Origin: UBA5009 sp038043185
Lineage (GTDB): Bacteria; Bdellovibrionota; Bdellovibrionia; Bdellovibrionales; Bdellovibrionaceae
Direction: 5' to 3'
Length of the DNA stretch: 64,000 bases
Assembly (NCBI GenBank): GCA_038043185.1
Contig: JBBTCO010000035.1
Span: forward strand, 1-64,000
The notes under the pieces are model-generated. The model was not told the origin of the DNA and ran no database searches. It worked only from the letters and a program-made list of their open reading frames with translations. This document shows positions 42,601 through 51,297 of the stretch, piece by piece (the stretch's first letter is position 1; each line of letters starts with the position of its first letter). The position numbers and the translations under genes were made by a program.

Positions 42601-43515
42601 ATGGGATTTATTAGAAACACAATATATGGCCTTATGACAGCATTAATTTTTGTCAGCACCGTTTTAGCAGAAGTGACTTCTGTGAACGACAAGGATCAAA
42701 GCTCAAAGTCAATTTATGGCCAAGATAACCGACAAGAACCCTACGAAGTTAAGGATGAACAAATCGAAGCTCTGTCGCGGGCCACGGCCGCTATTTTCCC
42801 TGTTTATAGACTTAGACCACATAAAAAGGGCTTTACTAAGGCAAGCATTCAAAGTGTTGGGCAAGTGCGTCGACTTTGTATAGATGAAAAATTTCGTGAT
42901 CAGCCGGCAGGGCCTTATTGTTCCGGCGTTCTTGTTGGCAAAGATGTTGTATTAACATCTGGCCATTGCGTGAAACTAGGAGCGCTTGCCTGCTGGGGAA
43001 TAAATATTATTTTTGATTATCGCAAAGATACCCCAGAGCGAAATCCGTGGATTATAGATAATAAAAATATCTATTCCTGCGCTAAGATAATTTCTACTAG
43101 CAGTAAGGATGGTCTCGACTATGCCCTCATACGTCTTGATCGACCCGTGCAAAATAGAAAACCCATTGAGGTTGAAGTCTCGCTCCCTGCTGTTCAAAGT
43201 GGCGATCGATTAGTAATGTTGGGACACCCATTTGGTTTGCCGCAAAAAATTGTTACAGAAGGGACCGTACGAAGCATTGGCACTGCTAACTTTCTGACCA
43301 ACCTAGACGCTCTATACAATAGCTCTGGATCGCCAGTGTTTTCTGCACAAAACAAGCTCATCGGGCTGCTTGTTACAAGTAAAAATGATTTAATCTATGA
43401 CGAAAAGAAACTTTGTAACAATATAAAACGATGCGAAGATAACAACTGTGAAGGAGAAGTAGTACAGTCGATTGAGCCACTTGTTAAACTCATTCACCAG
43501 ATAAAAACTCAGTAG
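42601..43515 (+). CDS. trypsin-like serine protease (S1/V8-like), secreted
   Basis: The 304-residue product has a signal peptide (hydrophobic about 8-22), then the triad: His in VVLTSGHC, Asp in LDYALIRLD, and Ser in YNSSGSPVF. It has several Cys, including a C-terminal cluster (CNNIKRCEDNNC). Probably secreted, with a role in host or prey digestion. GGAGG lies before the ATG. It is divergent from the large secreted gene. Confidence 0.9.
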   Translation: MGFIRNTIYGLMTALIFVSTVLAEVTSVNDKDQSSKSIYGQDNRQEPYEVKDEQIEALSRATAAIFPVYRLRPHKKGFTKASIQSVGQVRRLCIDEKFRDQPAGPYCSGVLVGKDVVLTSGHCVKLGALACWGINIIFDYRKDTPERNPWIIDNKNIYSCAKIISTSSKDGLDYALIRLDRPVQNRKPIEVEVSLPAVQSGDRLVMLGHPFGLPQKIVTEGTVRSIGTANFLTNLDALYNSSGSPVFSAQNKLIGLLVTSKNDLIYDEKKLCNNIKRCEDNNCEGEVVQSIEPLVKLIHQIKTQ

Positions 43516-43533
43516 GATTTTACAGGTACCTTT

Positions 43534-43609
<76 letters not shown>

Positions 43610-43622
43610 TCGGTGTTTTTAT

Positions 43623-43643
43623 GGAAGGATTTAGTTACCTTCC
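43623..43643. terminator. small hairpin between the lyase gene and tRNA-Phe
   Basis: GGAAGG (43623-43628) and CCTTCC (43638-43643) pair in the gap between the gamma-lyase gene stop (43657) and tRNA-Phe, all on the minus strand. Neither strand has a U-tract; processing or weak termination is possible. Confidence 0.3.
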
Positions 43644-43656
43644 GCTGGTCTGAGTG

Positions 43657-44826
43657 TCAACTTTTCACTTGGTCAAAGGCGAACTTAAGATCATCCATCA
43701 GATCCTCTAAATCTTCCACTCCGACAGAAAGACGAATCAAAGAATCATCTATTCCCAAAAGCTTGCGATTTTCAACGGGAACGCTAGCGTGCGTCATAAT
43801 GGCAGGATGTTCGACTAAAGATTCAACTCCACCAAGGCTTTCTGCCAAAGAAAAGACATTCACATTTTCAAGAAAGCTTCGTGCAGCTGGAAGTCCGCCT
43901 TTAATGTAAAAAGTGATCATTCCACCCATGCCCAACATTTGCTCTTTAGCTAAAGAATGTTGTGGATGAGATTTCAGTCCTGGATAAACAACTTTTTCTA
44001 CTTTTTTATGTCCTTCTAAGAAATCCGCAATAGCTTCAGCATTTTTTTGGTGAGCTTTCATGCGAAGCGGTAAGGTTTTTAAACTTCGAAGCGCCAAGAA
44101 AGAATCGAAGGGCCCAGCAATTCCTCCCATCGAGTTGCTTAAAAATGCTAAGCGCTCAGCTAAATCATCTCGGTTCGTGGCCATAACTCCACCAACCATA
44201 TCACTGTGACCGCCAATGTATTTAGTTGCCGAGTGAATGACAATATCGGCGCCCAGTTCGATCGGTCTTTGAAAGTAAGGACTTAAAAAAGTATTATCAA
44301 CTGCAACCACAATTCCCCGCGATTTAGCCATTGCGGAAATTTTTCGAATATCCACCAGCTTAAGGGTTGGATTCGTGGGAGTTTCTAACCATACCAATTT
44401 CGTATTGCTCTTAATTGCTTTTTCAAAATTTTCAGGTTTAGTTAAATCGACGTAACTAAATTCAAGGCCGTTATTTTTTAAAACTTTGTCAAACAGTCGA
44501 AATGTGCCGCCGTACATATCGTCACCAGCAACAACGTGATCACCTTGTTTTAATAAATGTAAAATTGTCGTCGTTGCAGCACAACCTGAAGCCATAGCAA
44601 AACCATGCTGAGCTCCTTCCAGATTTGCCAAACAACTTTCATAGGCTTTTCTGGTTGGGTTGTGGCTTCTGGAATAATCCCATCCCTGATGAACACCCGG
44701 TGACTTTTGCACATAAGTTGATGTCAAATACACCGGAGTCATGATCGCGCCAGTCGAAGGATCTGGTTCTTGTCCTGCGTGGATTGCGCGCGTTGAAAAT
44801 CCCAAGTTCGGTTTCATTTTTTTCAT
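43657..44826 (-). CDS. cystathionine gamma-lyase/synthase family PLP enzyme
   Basis: The 389-residue product belongs to the Cys/Met metabolism PLP family. Key sites are SRSHNPTRKAYESCLANLEG, SGCAATTTILHLL and the PLP Lys in HSATKYIGGHSD. Downstream of a cystathionine-beta-synthase-like gene (14-bp gap), it most likely cleaves cystathionine to Cys (reverse transsulfuration). Gamma-synthase (Met synthesis) is the alternative and cannot be separated from sequence inspection. Confidence 0.9.
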   Translation of the reverse strand: MKKMKPNLGFSTRAIHAGQEPDPSTGAIMTPVYLTSTYVQKSPGVHQGWDYSRSHNPTRKAYESCLANLEGAQHGFAMASGCAATTTILHLLKQGDHVVAGDDMYGGTFRLFDKVLKNNGLEFSYVDLTKPENFEKAIKSNTKLVWLETPTNPTLKLVDIRKISAMAKSRGIVVAVDNTFLSPYFQRPIELGADIVIHSATKYIGGHSDMVGGVMATNRDDLAERLAFLSNSMGGIAGPFDSFLALRSLKTLPLRMKAHQKNAEAIADFLEGHKKVEKVVYPGLKSHPQHSLAKEQMLGMGGMITFYIKGGLPAARSFLENVNVFSLAESLGGVESLVEHPAIMTHASVPVENRKLLGIDDSLIRLSVGVEDLEDLMDDLKFAFDQVKS

Positions 44827-44839
44827 AAGAGTTCCTTGC

Positions 44840-45901
44840 TTACTCGAATTTCAGACCTTCATTTTTGTAATATTCTTCAGAAGAAACAACCTGAGCAAAT
44901 CCGGACGAGAGTTCGCGAGCTTGAACAAGATCATTTTCAATAAGCCATTGGTCGTTAAAAGCTTTACTTAAATAGGCCCGACCATTATCTGGAAAAACTA
45001 CCAGAATTTTTGCAGGTGTTTGCAGTTTTTTTGAAAACTTCAGAGCACCAACAAGAGCCATTCCGCTGGAAGGACCTACGCACATTGCTTCTTCAGAAAT
45101 CAATCGACGTGTCATCTTAAAAGCTTCTTGATCATTCACTTGTTCAAAACCATCGATGACATTCAAATGAACATTATCTGGAAGCATGTCTTCGCCAACA
45201 CCTTCAACTTTATAAGGCTTTGGCGGATCAATAACTTTTTTATGGTAATACAAATCGTATAAAATACTGCCAACAGGGTCCGCACAAATAATTTTCACGT
45301 TTTTATTTTGTTCTTTCAGATATTTTCCAACACCTGAAATTGTTCCACCCGTTCCCGCGCCAGCAACAAAAACATCTATTTTTTTATCCATTTGCTGCCA
45401 AATTTCTGGACCCGTGTTTTGATAGTGGCGATTAGTATTGTCGGGATTGTGATATTGATTCGCATAAAAGCAATTTGGAGTGTGTTTCGCAATTTTATGA
45501 GACACACTCAGGTAGCTTCTTGGATCTTCCGGTCCCACCGCTGTTGGGGTGATAACAACTTTCGCTCCGAAAGCTCGCAAAATGGCTCTTTTTTCTTCAC
45601 TGATTTTGTCAGGCATAACAAAAATACATTTGTAACCTTTAGCCGCTGAAACAAAAACCAAACCTAAACCGGTATTTCCCGAAGTGGCTTCAACAATAGT
45701 TCCACCTGGTTTCAGCTCACCACGTTTTTCCGCTGCTTCAATCATCGCAACTGCAATTCGATCTTTAACACTGCCGCCAGGATTAAAAGATTCCATTTTG
45801 GCATAAAATTCGTGGGGTGATTGATCTACCACTCTATGCAATCGAACGACTGGAGTTTCGCCAATGGTTTCGAGAAGAGAATTATATATTTTATTTTTCA
45901 T
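44840..45901 (-). CDS. cystathionine beta-synthase-like PLP enzyme
   Basis: The 353-residue product has the O-acetylserine-sulfhydrylase/CBS fold: PLP Lys in NPGGSVKDRIA, EATSGNTGLG (substrate and phosphate), GTGGTISGVGKYL, and EGVGEDMLPDNVHL, which favours CBS over cysteine synthase. It lacks the C-terminal regulatory CBS domain pair. It joins homocysteine and Ser into cystathionine. Translation follows directly from a 71-codon frame. Confidence 0.85.
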   Translation of the reverse strand: MKNKIYNSLLETIGETPVVRLHRVVDQSPHEFYAKMESFNPGGSVKDRIAVAMIEAAEKRGELKPGGTIVEATSGNTGLGLVFVSAAKGYKCIFVMPDKISEEKRAILRAFGAKVVITPTAVGPEDPRSYLSVSHKIAKHTPNCFYANQYHNPDNTNRHYQNTGPEIWQQMDKKIDVFVAGAGTGGTISGVGKYLKEQNKNVKIICADPVGSILYDLYYHKKVIDPPKPYKVEGVGEDMLPDNVHLNVIDGFEQVNDQEAFKMTRRLISEEAMCVGPSSGMALVGALKFSKKLQTPAKILVVFPDNGRAYLSKAFNDQWLIENDLVQARELSSGFAQVVSSEEYYKNEGLKFE

Positions 45902-46117
45902 CTAACTTTCCATTTCAGAATTTTTATGGAGTTGATTTAAAGCATTTCCATAGATTTTATGAACTTCCTGCAACACGGTGCTCATTTGAGTCACCAAATC
46001 ATCCGAATAGGCGATGTTCAAATTTAAACTCAGTTGTTTAACCAAAGAGGCGTTGGGTTTATCTTTCATAAGTTCTTCAACGAGCACTTCTAAGTCTTCC
46101 GCATGAATTGCTTTCAT
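45902..46117 (-). CDS. 71-residue hypothetical protein, coupled to the transsulfuration genes
   Basis: This helical product has no Cys and no known domain. Its stop (45904-45902) is immediately followed by the ATG of the beta-synthase-like gene, so ribosomes probably move from one to the next. GGGGGG precedes the ATG (46117) by three nt, unusually close. It may be a regulator, small subunit or leader peptide for sulphur-amino-acid synthesis. Function unknown. Confidence 0.6.
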   Translation of the reverse strand: MKAIHAEDLEVLVEELMKDKPNASLVKQLSLNLNIAYSDDLVTQMSTVLQEVHKIYGNALNQLHKNSEMES

Positions 46118-46154
46118 AATCCCCCCATCGAGCTGATTTTTAGAGATTTAACTC

Positions 46155-46176
46155 GAGTTGAGCCGAGCATCAACTC
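46155..46176 (-). terminator. 7-bp hairpin at the tadC stop codon
   Basis: GAGTTGA (46155-46161) pairs with TCAACTC (46170-46176) around an 8-nt loop. The tadC TGA is at 46177-46175, so the stop codon is at the stem base. No U-tract follows on the minus strand. Confidence 0.4.
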
Positions 46177-46606
46177 AATTCATGTTCTCGATGAGCTGAA
46201 GCAAAAACGGTCCTAGCAAGAGCAACAGGAAGGCCGGAAATTGAAACAAAAGTAATGGAAGCATGACTTGGTAAGGCAAATCGGTAAGTTTTTTTTGAAT
46301 TTCTTCTTCGCAAGCCTCGTGAATTTCAGTTTCTAATAAAACCAGAATATTTCCAATAGGCTCTCGTTTTAGTCCACGTTCAAGCACTTCTAAAAGTTGA
46401 CGGCGATAAGATGACTTAATCTGATTCAAAATAGGATCGGTTTTTTGTCCTTGTTCGAATAAGGACATCCATTTAAATACTTGTTGCGGGAATTCTCCGG
46501 TTTCATTCTGCAGAAAGCTCTTAATAGCAAGACTCAGTGGTTTTCCTTGATCCACGGCTCGTCGACACCGCAAAAGTAAATTCAATCCAGGGCTTAAACC
46601 TTCCAT
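46175..46606 (-). CDS. tadC: TadC-like inner-membrane protein (T2SSF domain)
   Basis: The 143-residue product carries part of a type II secretion F domain (LNLLLRCRRAVDQGKPLSLA, then hydrophobic LPLLLFQFPAFLLLLLGPFL). TadB and TadC are the inner-membrane platform of Tad (Flp) pili. It overlaps the upstream tadB by 13 bp. It is shorter than typical TadC (about 300 residues), so it may be a truncated or minimal form. No tadA ATPase is adjacent. Confidence 0.65.
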   Translation of the reverse strand: MEGLSPGLNLLLRCRRAVDQGKPLSLAIKSFLQNETGEFPQQVFKWMSLFEQGQKTDPILNQIKSSYRRQLLEVLERGLKREPIGNILVLLETEIHEACEEEIQKKLTDLPYQVMLPLLLFQFPAFLLLLLGPFLLQLIENMN

Positions 46607-47334
46607 TTGAGCCTTCTTCCGGCCAGTAGAGTTAAGATCACTCCGGTCAAAAATAAGGCCACTGAAACCAAAAACAATCGTTGGTATTTAAATAAATCAA
46701 TTTGCGATGAAATAAAAAAAATGAAACTGAGGTATAAAATGCTTAAAACAAGCGCCTGAATGTGCAAATTTCTTAAAACTTGTCCCGACTTACGTCGAAA
46801 ATTTATCTCTATTTTAAGAATTCGACGCAAAATTTTTAATTGTTCGTTTATTTTTTGACCTGATCTATCAATTTGTGTCAATTCTTGTCTAAATTCACCC
46901 AAAAAACCGGTAGAAGAGACATTATTTGCGTTTGAAGTAACCAAATTTTGCACAAGATTTTTAAATTGTCCTGCACACCAATCATTTCTTTGAAAAAAAA
47001 CCTTTTGAAGGCTACTTCGAAACGAATTTCCAGCAGAAGTAGACAAACAACATTGATCAATAAACTCAAGCGCAGTTTCTTTCAAACGCCTTTCTATCAA
47101 TGATTTCACGCCGATGACTGCAAGCTCTCCTATCAACCAAAAAGAAAAATTAACACACCAAAGAGAAAACGAACGTTTACCGAGTAAATAAAAAATTAAA
47201 CTGAATAAAATAAGCTGTGTAACCTGGAAAAAAAGTTTTTTCTGACTCGAAATAGAAAAAAATTGAGACAACTGTTGCAAAAAGCGACTGACGAAATAAA
47301 ATCCGAAGCTTGTTATCAGTAATGAAAGAATCAT
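46594..47334 (-). CDS. tadB: TadB-like inner-membrane protein (T2SSF domain)
   Basis: The 246-residue product starts at ATG 47334 (GGAGG 6 nt upstream) rather than 47364. It has several membrane segments at the N-terminus, a cytoplasmic helical region (KSLIERRLKETALEFIDQCC), and RKSGQVLRNLHIQALVLSILY preceding two C-terminal segments, in the TadB order. With tadC it would form the Tad pilus platform. The TadE/G-like protein at 8168-10393 could belong to the same machine. Confidence 0.65.
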   Translation of the reverse strand: MILSLLITSFGFYFVSRFLQQLSQFFSISSQKKLFFQVTQLILFSLIFYLLGKRSFSLWCVNFSFWLIGELAVIGVKSLIERRLKETALEFIDQCCLSTSAGNSFRSSLQKVFFQRNDWCAGQFKNLVQNLVTSNANNVSSTGFLGEFRQELTQIDRSGQKINEQLKILRRILKIEINFRRKSGQVLRNLHIQALVLSILYLSFIFFISSQIDLFKYQRLFLVSVALFLTGVILTLLAGRRLKWKV

Positions 47335-47476
47335 AACGGACCTCCAGACCAAAAAATGTATCAAATTTAATGCAAGTGAAATTTTTTGTTGACGTCCGTG
47401 GTCGTTATGTGAAGACTTATAGATAAGAGATTGTTCGAAGGAACGAAAGCAACATTAACGCATCCGAGGAGGAGCA

Positions 47477-47551
47477 ATGGCTAAGAAAAAAGCGACAAAA
47501 AAAGCAGCTAAGAAAAAAACGACTAGAAAAAAAGCTTCTAAAAAGAAGTAG
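47477..47551 (+). CDS. 24-residue Lys-rich peptide
   Basis: This 24-codon frame has a strong GGAGGAG ribosome site 6 nt before ATG 47477. The product (begins MAKKKATKKAAKKKTTRKKA) is about half Lys/Arg and resembles histone H1-type or nucleoid-binding tails. An intrinsic terminator lies about 30 bp after the stop (47580-47608), so it is a defined transcription unit. Too short for standard gene finders. Confidence 0.6.
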   Translation: MAKKKATKKAAKKKTTRKKASKKK

Positions 47552-47579
47552 TTTTCTTCGGTACTGATTTAGTACAAAA

Positions 47580-47608
47580 CCCTCGGTTAACAGCCGAGGG
47601 TTTTTTTT
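47580..47608. terminator. bidirectional intrinsic terminator
   Basis: CCCTCGG (47580-47586) and CCGAGGG (47594-47600) pair, followed by T8 (47601-47608) on the plus strand; on the minus strand a run of T (AAAAC complement) also follows. It ends the Lys-rich peptide and the convergent outer-membrane gene at 47622. Confidence 0.85.
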
Positions 47609-47621
47609 ATTAGAAGCGCTT

Positions 47622-48227
47622 CTAGAAGTAATAGATGGCGCCTAGGCCACCAGATGGAATAAGAACAGATTTATTCATTGAACCTAACAAGTTAAACTCG
47701 AAATAAAAGCCCGCTCCGGCCCACTCACCCTCAAGTTCATTGTATTGTAGTCCCAACGACCCAACTAAAAAATCTGCGCTAAAAGGACCTTTTTTTAAGG
47801 TGCTGTCGCTTAATACCGTCCGCAAGACGTATGAAGCATCTTTCATATCGCGTTCCTGCGTGTTGTACCATCGCGAATAACCTGCAGAAAAATAAGGCGT
47901 CAGGTATTGTCCTTCAAAAGAATGTTTCCACTGCAAATGAACTGTGTTGTAACCATCGCCAAAACCGAAACCCATCAGCGTTGCGTTTTCGTCTTCCAGG
48001 TTCAATTCAAGATTTACTCCGGTAAAACCAAGTGCTCCACCTGCCCCAACACCAATTCCAACTTTGCGTTCTTCTCGCATCGTCAAATTATTGGCGTAAG
48101 ATCCACTTGTTATCGATTTTGTTCCAGGTTGTGCTGAAATATTCACTTCTTGAAGCGGATTTGCGGCTTCAACATAAGAAAATGGGAAAAATAAGCAAGA
48201 TACAAAAAATAAAAACACTTTTTTCAT
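47622..48227 (-). CDS. outer-membrane beta-barrel protein
   Basis: The 201-residue product has a signal peptide (hydrophobic about 5-19, cleavage near EAANP), alternating-polarity strands, and ends in the aromatic YYF expected of a barrel assembled by Bam. AAGGAG precedes the ATG. It lies 51 bp downstream of mlaD on the same strand, so it may be co-transcribed with the lipid transport operon, or may be an independent gene. Family not recognised; it is not MlaA. Confidence 0.6.
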   Translation of the reverse strand: MKKVFLFFVSCLFFPFSYVEAANPLQEVNISAQPGTKSITSGSYANNLTMREERKVGIGVGAGGALGFTGVNLELNLEDENATLMGFGFGDGYNTVHLQWKHSFEGQYLTPYFSAGYSRWYNTQERDMKDASYVLRTVLSDSTLKKGPFSADFLVGSLGLQYNELEGEWAGAGFYFEFNLLGSMNKSVLIPSGGLGAIYYF

Positions 48228-48278
48228 GAGGCTTTCTCCTTAAATGAGGAATTACAGATGTTTTAACACTCCTAATCC

Positions 48279-49055
48279 CTAGAAAATTTTAGCTCGTATA
48301 CCTTCTTCTTGAAAGAATTTTTTTATACGTGGGCCATCGACAGGTTCTAAGCGGAAGAGAAGCCGATGTACAAGCTCATATGTGTCTTCGGCCTTTTTTG
48401 AACGCAGATTTCCCATTAAATAGGCCGTATCATCACTTATTTTAATCGCATTTTTCAATAATCGAGAAAATTCTGCATTTTGCGCCGTTTTATCGAATAA
48501 AACTAAGGTTTTATTAAAATTTGTCGTCAATTTATCCAATTGAGTGATCATATTGGTTACTGAACCCTCATTTTTATTTAACATCTCAATAACTTTTCCA
48601 GCTAAGCCATATCCTTGCGAAATCAGCTGATCAATTCGTGGAGGATCTTCCCCTCGCACATAATCACCGGGTTTAAATTCTGGTTTTTCAGTAGAACCTG
48701 GGGAAATTTCCAAAAACTTCTCGCCGATAACACCCGCAAGATTAATAAAAAACCGCGAGTCTTGCCGCACCGACGACCAAGCTTTTTTATCGACAGTAAT
48801 AATGATCCTTAATTTTACTTCTTCGCCGGAAGCCGATTTGTAAGTTGGATCGAATAAGATTTTTTTAACCTTGCCGACTTTGATTCCCATCACTCGAATC
48901 GGTGAGCCCTCTTCAATACCGCCAGCATAGTTGTACATAATATTAAGTTCATTGGCGTTTGAAAATGGTGAGATCATTCCCATCATCGATGCAAAAACCA
49001 AAATCAGGACCAGTGACAAAACAGCAAGCAAGCCAACCTTGGTTTCAACTTTCAT
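48279..49055 (-). CDS. mlaD: MlaD-like MCE-domain protein
   Basis: The 258-residue product has one N-terminal membrane anchor (about 7-28), then an MCE domain (about 38-118: MYNYAGGIEEGSPIRVMGIKVGKV), and a helical C-terminus. MlaD forms a ring on the inner membrane that hands phospholipids between membranes. It is the only MCE gene with the two permeases and two ATPases upstream (stop to start gap 8 bp). AGGAG lies before the ATG. Confidence 0.9.
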   Translation of the reverse strand: MKVETKVGLLAVLSLVLILVFASMMGMISPFSNANELNIMYNYAGGIEEGSPIRVMGIKVGKVKKILFDPTYKSASGEEVKLRIIITVDKKAWSSVRQDSRFFINLAGVIGEKFLEISPGSTEKPEFKPGDYVRGEDPPRIDQLISQGYGLAGKVIEMLNKNEGSVTNMITQLDKLTTNFNKTLVLFDKTAQNAEFSRLLKNAIKISDDTAYLMGNLRSKKAEDTYELVHRLLFRLEPVDGPRIKKFFQEEGIRAKIF

Positions 49056-49063
49056 AAACTCTC

Positions 49064-49789
49064 CTAATAAAAGAATGAAAACGTATAAGATAGAACGAAA
49101 TCAAGCACAATGATTGTAATTGATGAAAATACCACGCTTTGAGTTGTCGCTTTTCCCACTCCATCAGCACCTGGTTTACAAAAAAAACCAAAATAACAGC
49201 TCACTAGTGGAATCACTGTACCAAAAACAACCCCTTTAATCATTGCGAAAATAAGATCTTGAAAACTGACAAATCGCCTCATCGAAGTCAAAAACATCTG
49301 TGCGCTATAACCCAGCATGTTTTCGCTCACGAGCATGGCGCAAAATAAACATGTTAAATTTGCAACAATCACCAAAAAAAGCGAACCCAAGATACAGGCA
49401 ATCAGGCGAGGTGAAACCAAATATTGAACAGGATCTATGCCCAGCATTTTTAGAGCATCGACCTGTTCTGTGACTTGCATCGATCCAACTTCAGCCGCAA
49501 AGCCCGCACCCACACGCGAGGTCAGCAAAAGCGCCGTCACGACGACACCTAATTCCCGCAAAATAAGCAGGGCCGCAAAACCGGGAACCATGGAATCGTT
49601 CTGAATAACCATTTTCATGTGAAATGAAGACTCTAAAATCGTCACGACAGCGGCGAAACACACACAAAACACAATGATCAGCAAACTGCCATTTCCAACG
49701 AAATAAAGTTGCTGTAAAATTTCGTTTTTACGAAATGGTTTCTGGAAAAGACCCTGGACTGCGCCTAAAGACATTTTTAAAAAGAACAT
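49064..49789 (-). CDS. mlaE: MlaE-like permease 2
   Basis: The 241-residue product has the MlaE core (LRELGVVVTALLLTSRVGAG, FAAEVGSMQVTEQVDALKML) and five to six membrane segments. ATG 49789 overlaps the upstream permease stop by one base (TGATG); a longer frame to 49864 lies inside the upstream gene and is rejected. It differs from permease 1 in the REVG/RELG context, consistent with two non-identical permeases. Confidence 0.9.
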   Translation of the reverse strand: MFFLKMSLGAVQGLFQKPFRKNEILQQLYFVGNGSLLIIVFCVCFAAVVTILESSFHMKMVIQNDSMVPGFAALLILRELGVVVTALLLTSRVGAGFAAEVGSMQVTEQVDALKMLGIDPVQYLVSPRLIACILGSLFLVIVANLTCLFCAMLVSENMLGYSAQMFLTSMRRFVSFQDLIFAMIKGVVFGTVIPLVSCYFGFFCKPGADGVGKATTQSVVFSSITIIVLDFVLSYTFSFFY

Positions 49790-50568
49790 CACGCGGACTC
49801 CTGAATTGTTCGAATAACAATATCCGCAATATAACTTGTTAACCAATCGAAAACCACGATGCAAATCATCGTTGTCACTGCGGTGGAAACGACAGAACGA
49901 CCGACGCCTTTGGCTCCACCCGTGGTGGTGTAACCTTTATAAGTACAAATTGTGGCCAGTACGACTGCGAAACAAAAACATTTAACAAGCCCACTGAAAA
50001 TCGATGGCAGAGCTAAAATAGTTGGAATGTGACGAACATACTCTTCGGGATTTACCCCCGCAAATAGCGAGCCCAAAAACATTCCACCCAGAATAGACAT
50101 AAGTAAACCTATCCCAAGCAGAAAAAAGGCTGAAATAATAATTCCCAAAAATCGTGGTAAAATAATTTCTTGGATTGGGTTTGCTCCCAAGCAGCGAATG
50201 GCATCAATCTGTTCTGTAACCCGCATCGTGCCCAACTCGGCCGAAGTGAAGGCTCCCACTTTTCCACTCAGCATAAATGCGATGAGCAATGGCCCCACTT
50301 CGCGAATCGTTCCGCTAGTAGCAAGACCGCCAAGATATCCCAACGCGCCAAATTCATTCATTTGCAAAGTAAATTGCACCGTCATTATGGCGCCAACAAA
50401 AAATCCGGCTAAGGCTGTGGTTGCAAAACTTTCCATCGTCACATTCCAAATTTGTTCATAGATCAAATGTGACTTGCAGGGGGTTTTAAATAAAGTGTTT
50501 AAAATTTCTTTAAGAAATAAAAGACTGAGTCCAATTTCGTTGATGATCTTATTTAAAAGAGAAATCAT
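49789..50568 (-). CDS. mlaE: MlaE-like permease 1
   Basis: The 259-residue product has the MlaE permease core (TIREVGPLLIAFMLSGKVGA, FTSAELGTMRVTEQIDAIRC) and several membrane segments. Phospholipid passes between two MlaE subunits; here two different permeases may form a heterodimer. Its ATG overlaps the stop of the second ATPase by 4 bp. Confidence 0.9.
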   Translation of the reverse strand: MISLLNKIINEIGLSLLFLKEILNTLFKTPCKSHLIYEQIWNVTMESFATTALAGFFVGAIMTVQFTLQMNEFGALGYLGGLATSGTIREVGPLLIAFMLSGKVGAFTSAELGTMRVTEQIDAIRCLGANPIQEIILPRFLGIIISAFFLLGIGLLMSILGGMFLGSLFAGVNPEEYVRHIPTILALPSIFSGLVKCFCFAVVLATICTYKGYTTTGGAKGVGRSVVSTAVTTMICIVVFDWLTSYIADIVIRTIQESA

Positions 50569-51293
50569 GTCTGAGCCTCGAATAAAAATTCTTTAACCAA
50601 GGGAACTGTCGATTTTTTCATTTCTTCCGGAGTGCCCAGGGCAATAATATTCCCTTGATCCAAAACAACAATTCGATCAGCTACCGTCATAGCACTATTC
50701 ATATCGTGACTTACGACCATCGAAGTTGTTTCTAATTTTTTAGAAAGGTTGCGGATCAATTGATTGACCGCCGACGTGGTCACCGGATCTAAACCCGTTG
50801 TGGGTTCGTCAAATAAAAGAATTTTTGGATCCAGAGCAACAGCCCGGGCTAAACTCACCCGCTTTTGCATGCCATAGGATATTTGTGCCGGAAATAAATC
50901 TTCAATTCCGGCTAAGTTGACTAAATTCAACGCTTTTTTTACTTTTTCAGAAATTTCTTGTTCATTAAGACTAAAATGTTTTCTGAGTCCAAAAGCAATA
51001 TTATTAAACACCGTTAGCGAATCAAACAGTGCCGGATGTTGAAAAACCATTCCACATTTTTTTCGGACGGATTGAAGTTGGTTTTCGTTAAAACCAGAAA
51101 TTTCTTCTCCATCTACCCAAACTTCGCCTTGATCGGGTTTTAATAAACCGACGGTGTTCTTCAAAAGTACGGACTTACCCGTACCCGATGTTCCTAGAAT
51201 AAAAAGGATTTCTCCGGGATTCACTTTTAGACTTAGTCCCTTAAGTATCGTTCGTTCACCAAATTTTTTAACAAGATTTTTATATTCTATCAT
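50565..51293 (-). CDS. mlaF: MlaF-like ABC ATPase 2 (consensus catalytic residues, altered signature)
   Basis: The 242-residue ATPase has Walker A GTSGTGKS, Walker B LLFDEPTTGLDP with the catalytic Glu, and the H-loop His in VVSHDMN. Its signature motif reads SYGMQKR instead of SGG/LSGGQ: the second Gly position is Tyr. It is the partner of ATPase 1. In a heterodimer its own Walker A/B would pair with the intact signature of ATPase 1 and so form the working ATP site. Confidence 0.92.
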   Translation of the reverse strand: MIEYKNLVKKFGERTILKGLSLKVNPGEILFILGTSGTGKSVLLKNTVGLLKPDQGEVWVDGEEISGFNENQLQSVRKKCGMVFQHPALFDSLTVFNNIAFGLRKHFSLNEQEISEKVKKALNLVNLAGIEDLFPAQISYGMQKRVSLARAVALDPKILLFDEPTTGLDPVTTSAVNQLIRNLSKKLETTSMVVSHDMNSAMTVADRIVVLDQGNIIALGTPEEMKKSTVPLVKEFLFEAQT

Positions 51294-51297
51294 GCAT

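Noticed and set aside
46118..46174. Gap between tadC and the small ORF as possible promoter or riboswitch
   Set aside because: Only the hairpin 46155-46176 is visible; too short and no known riboswitch motif.
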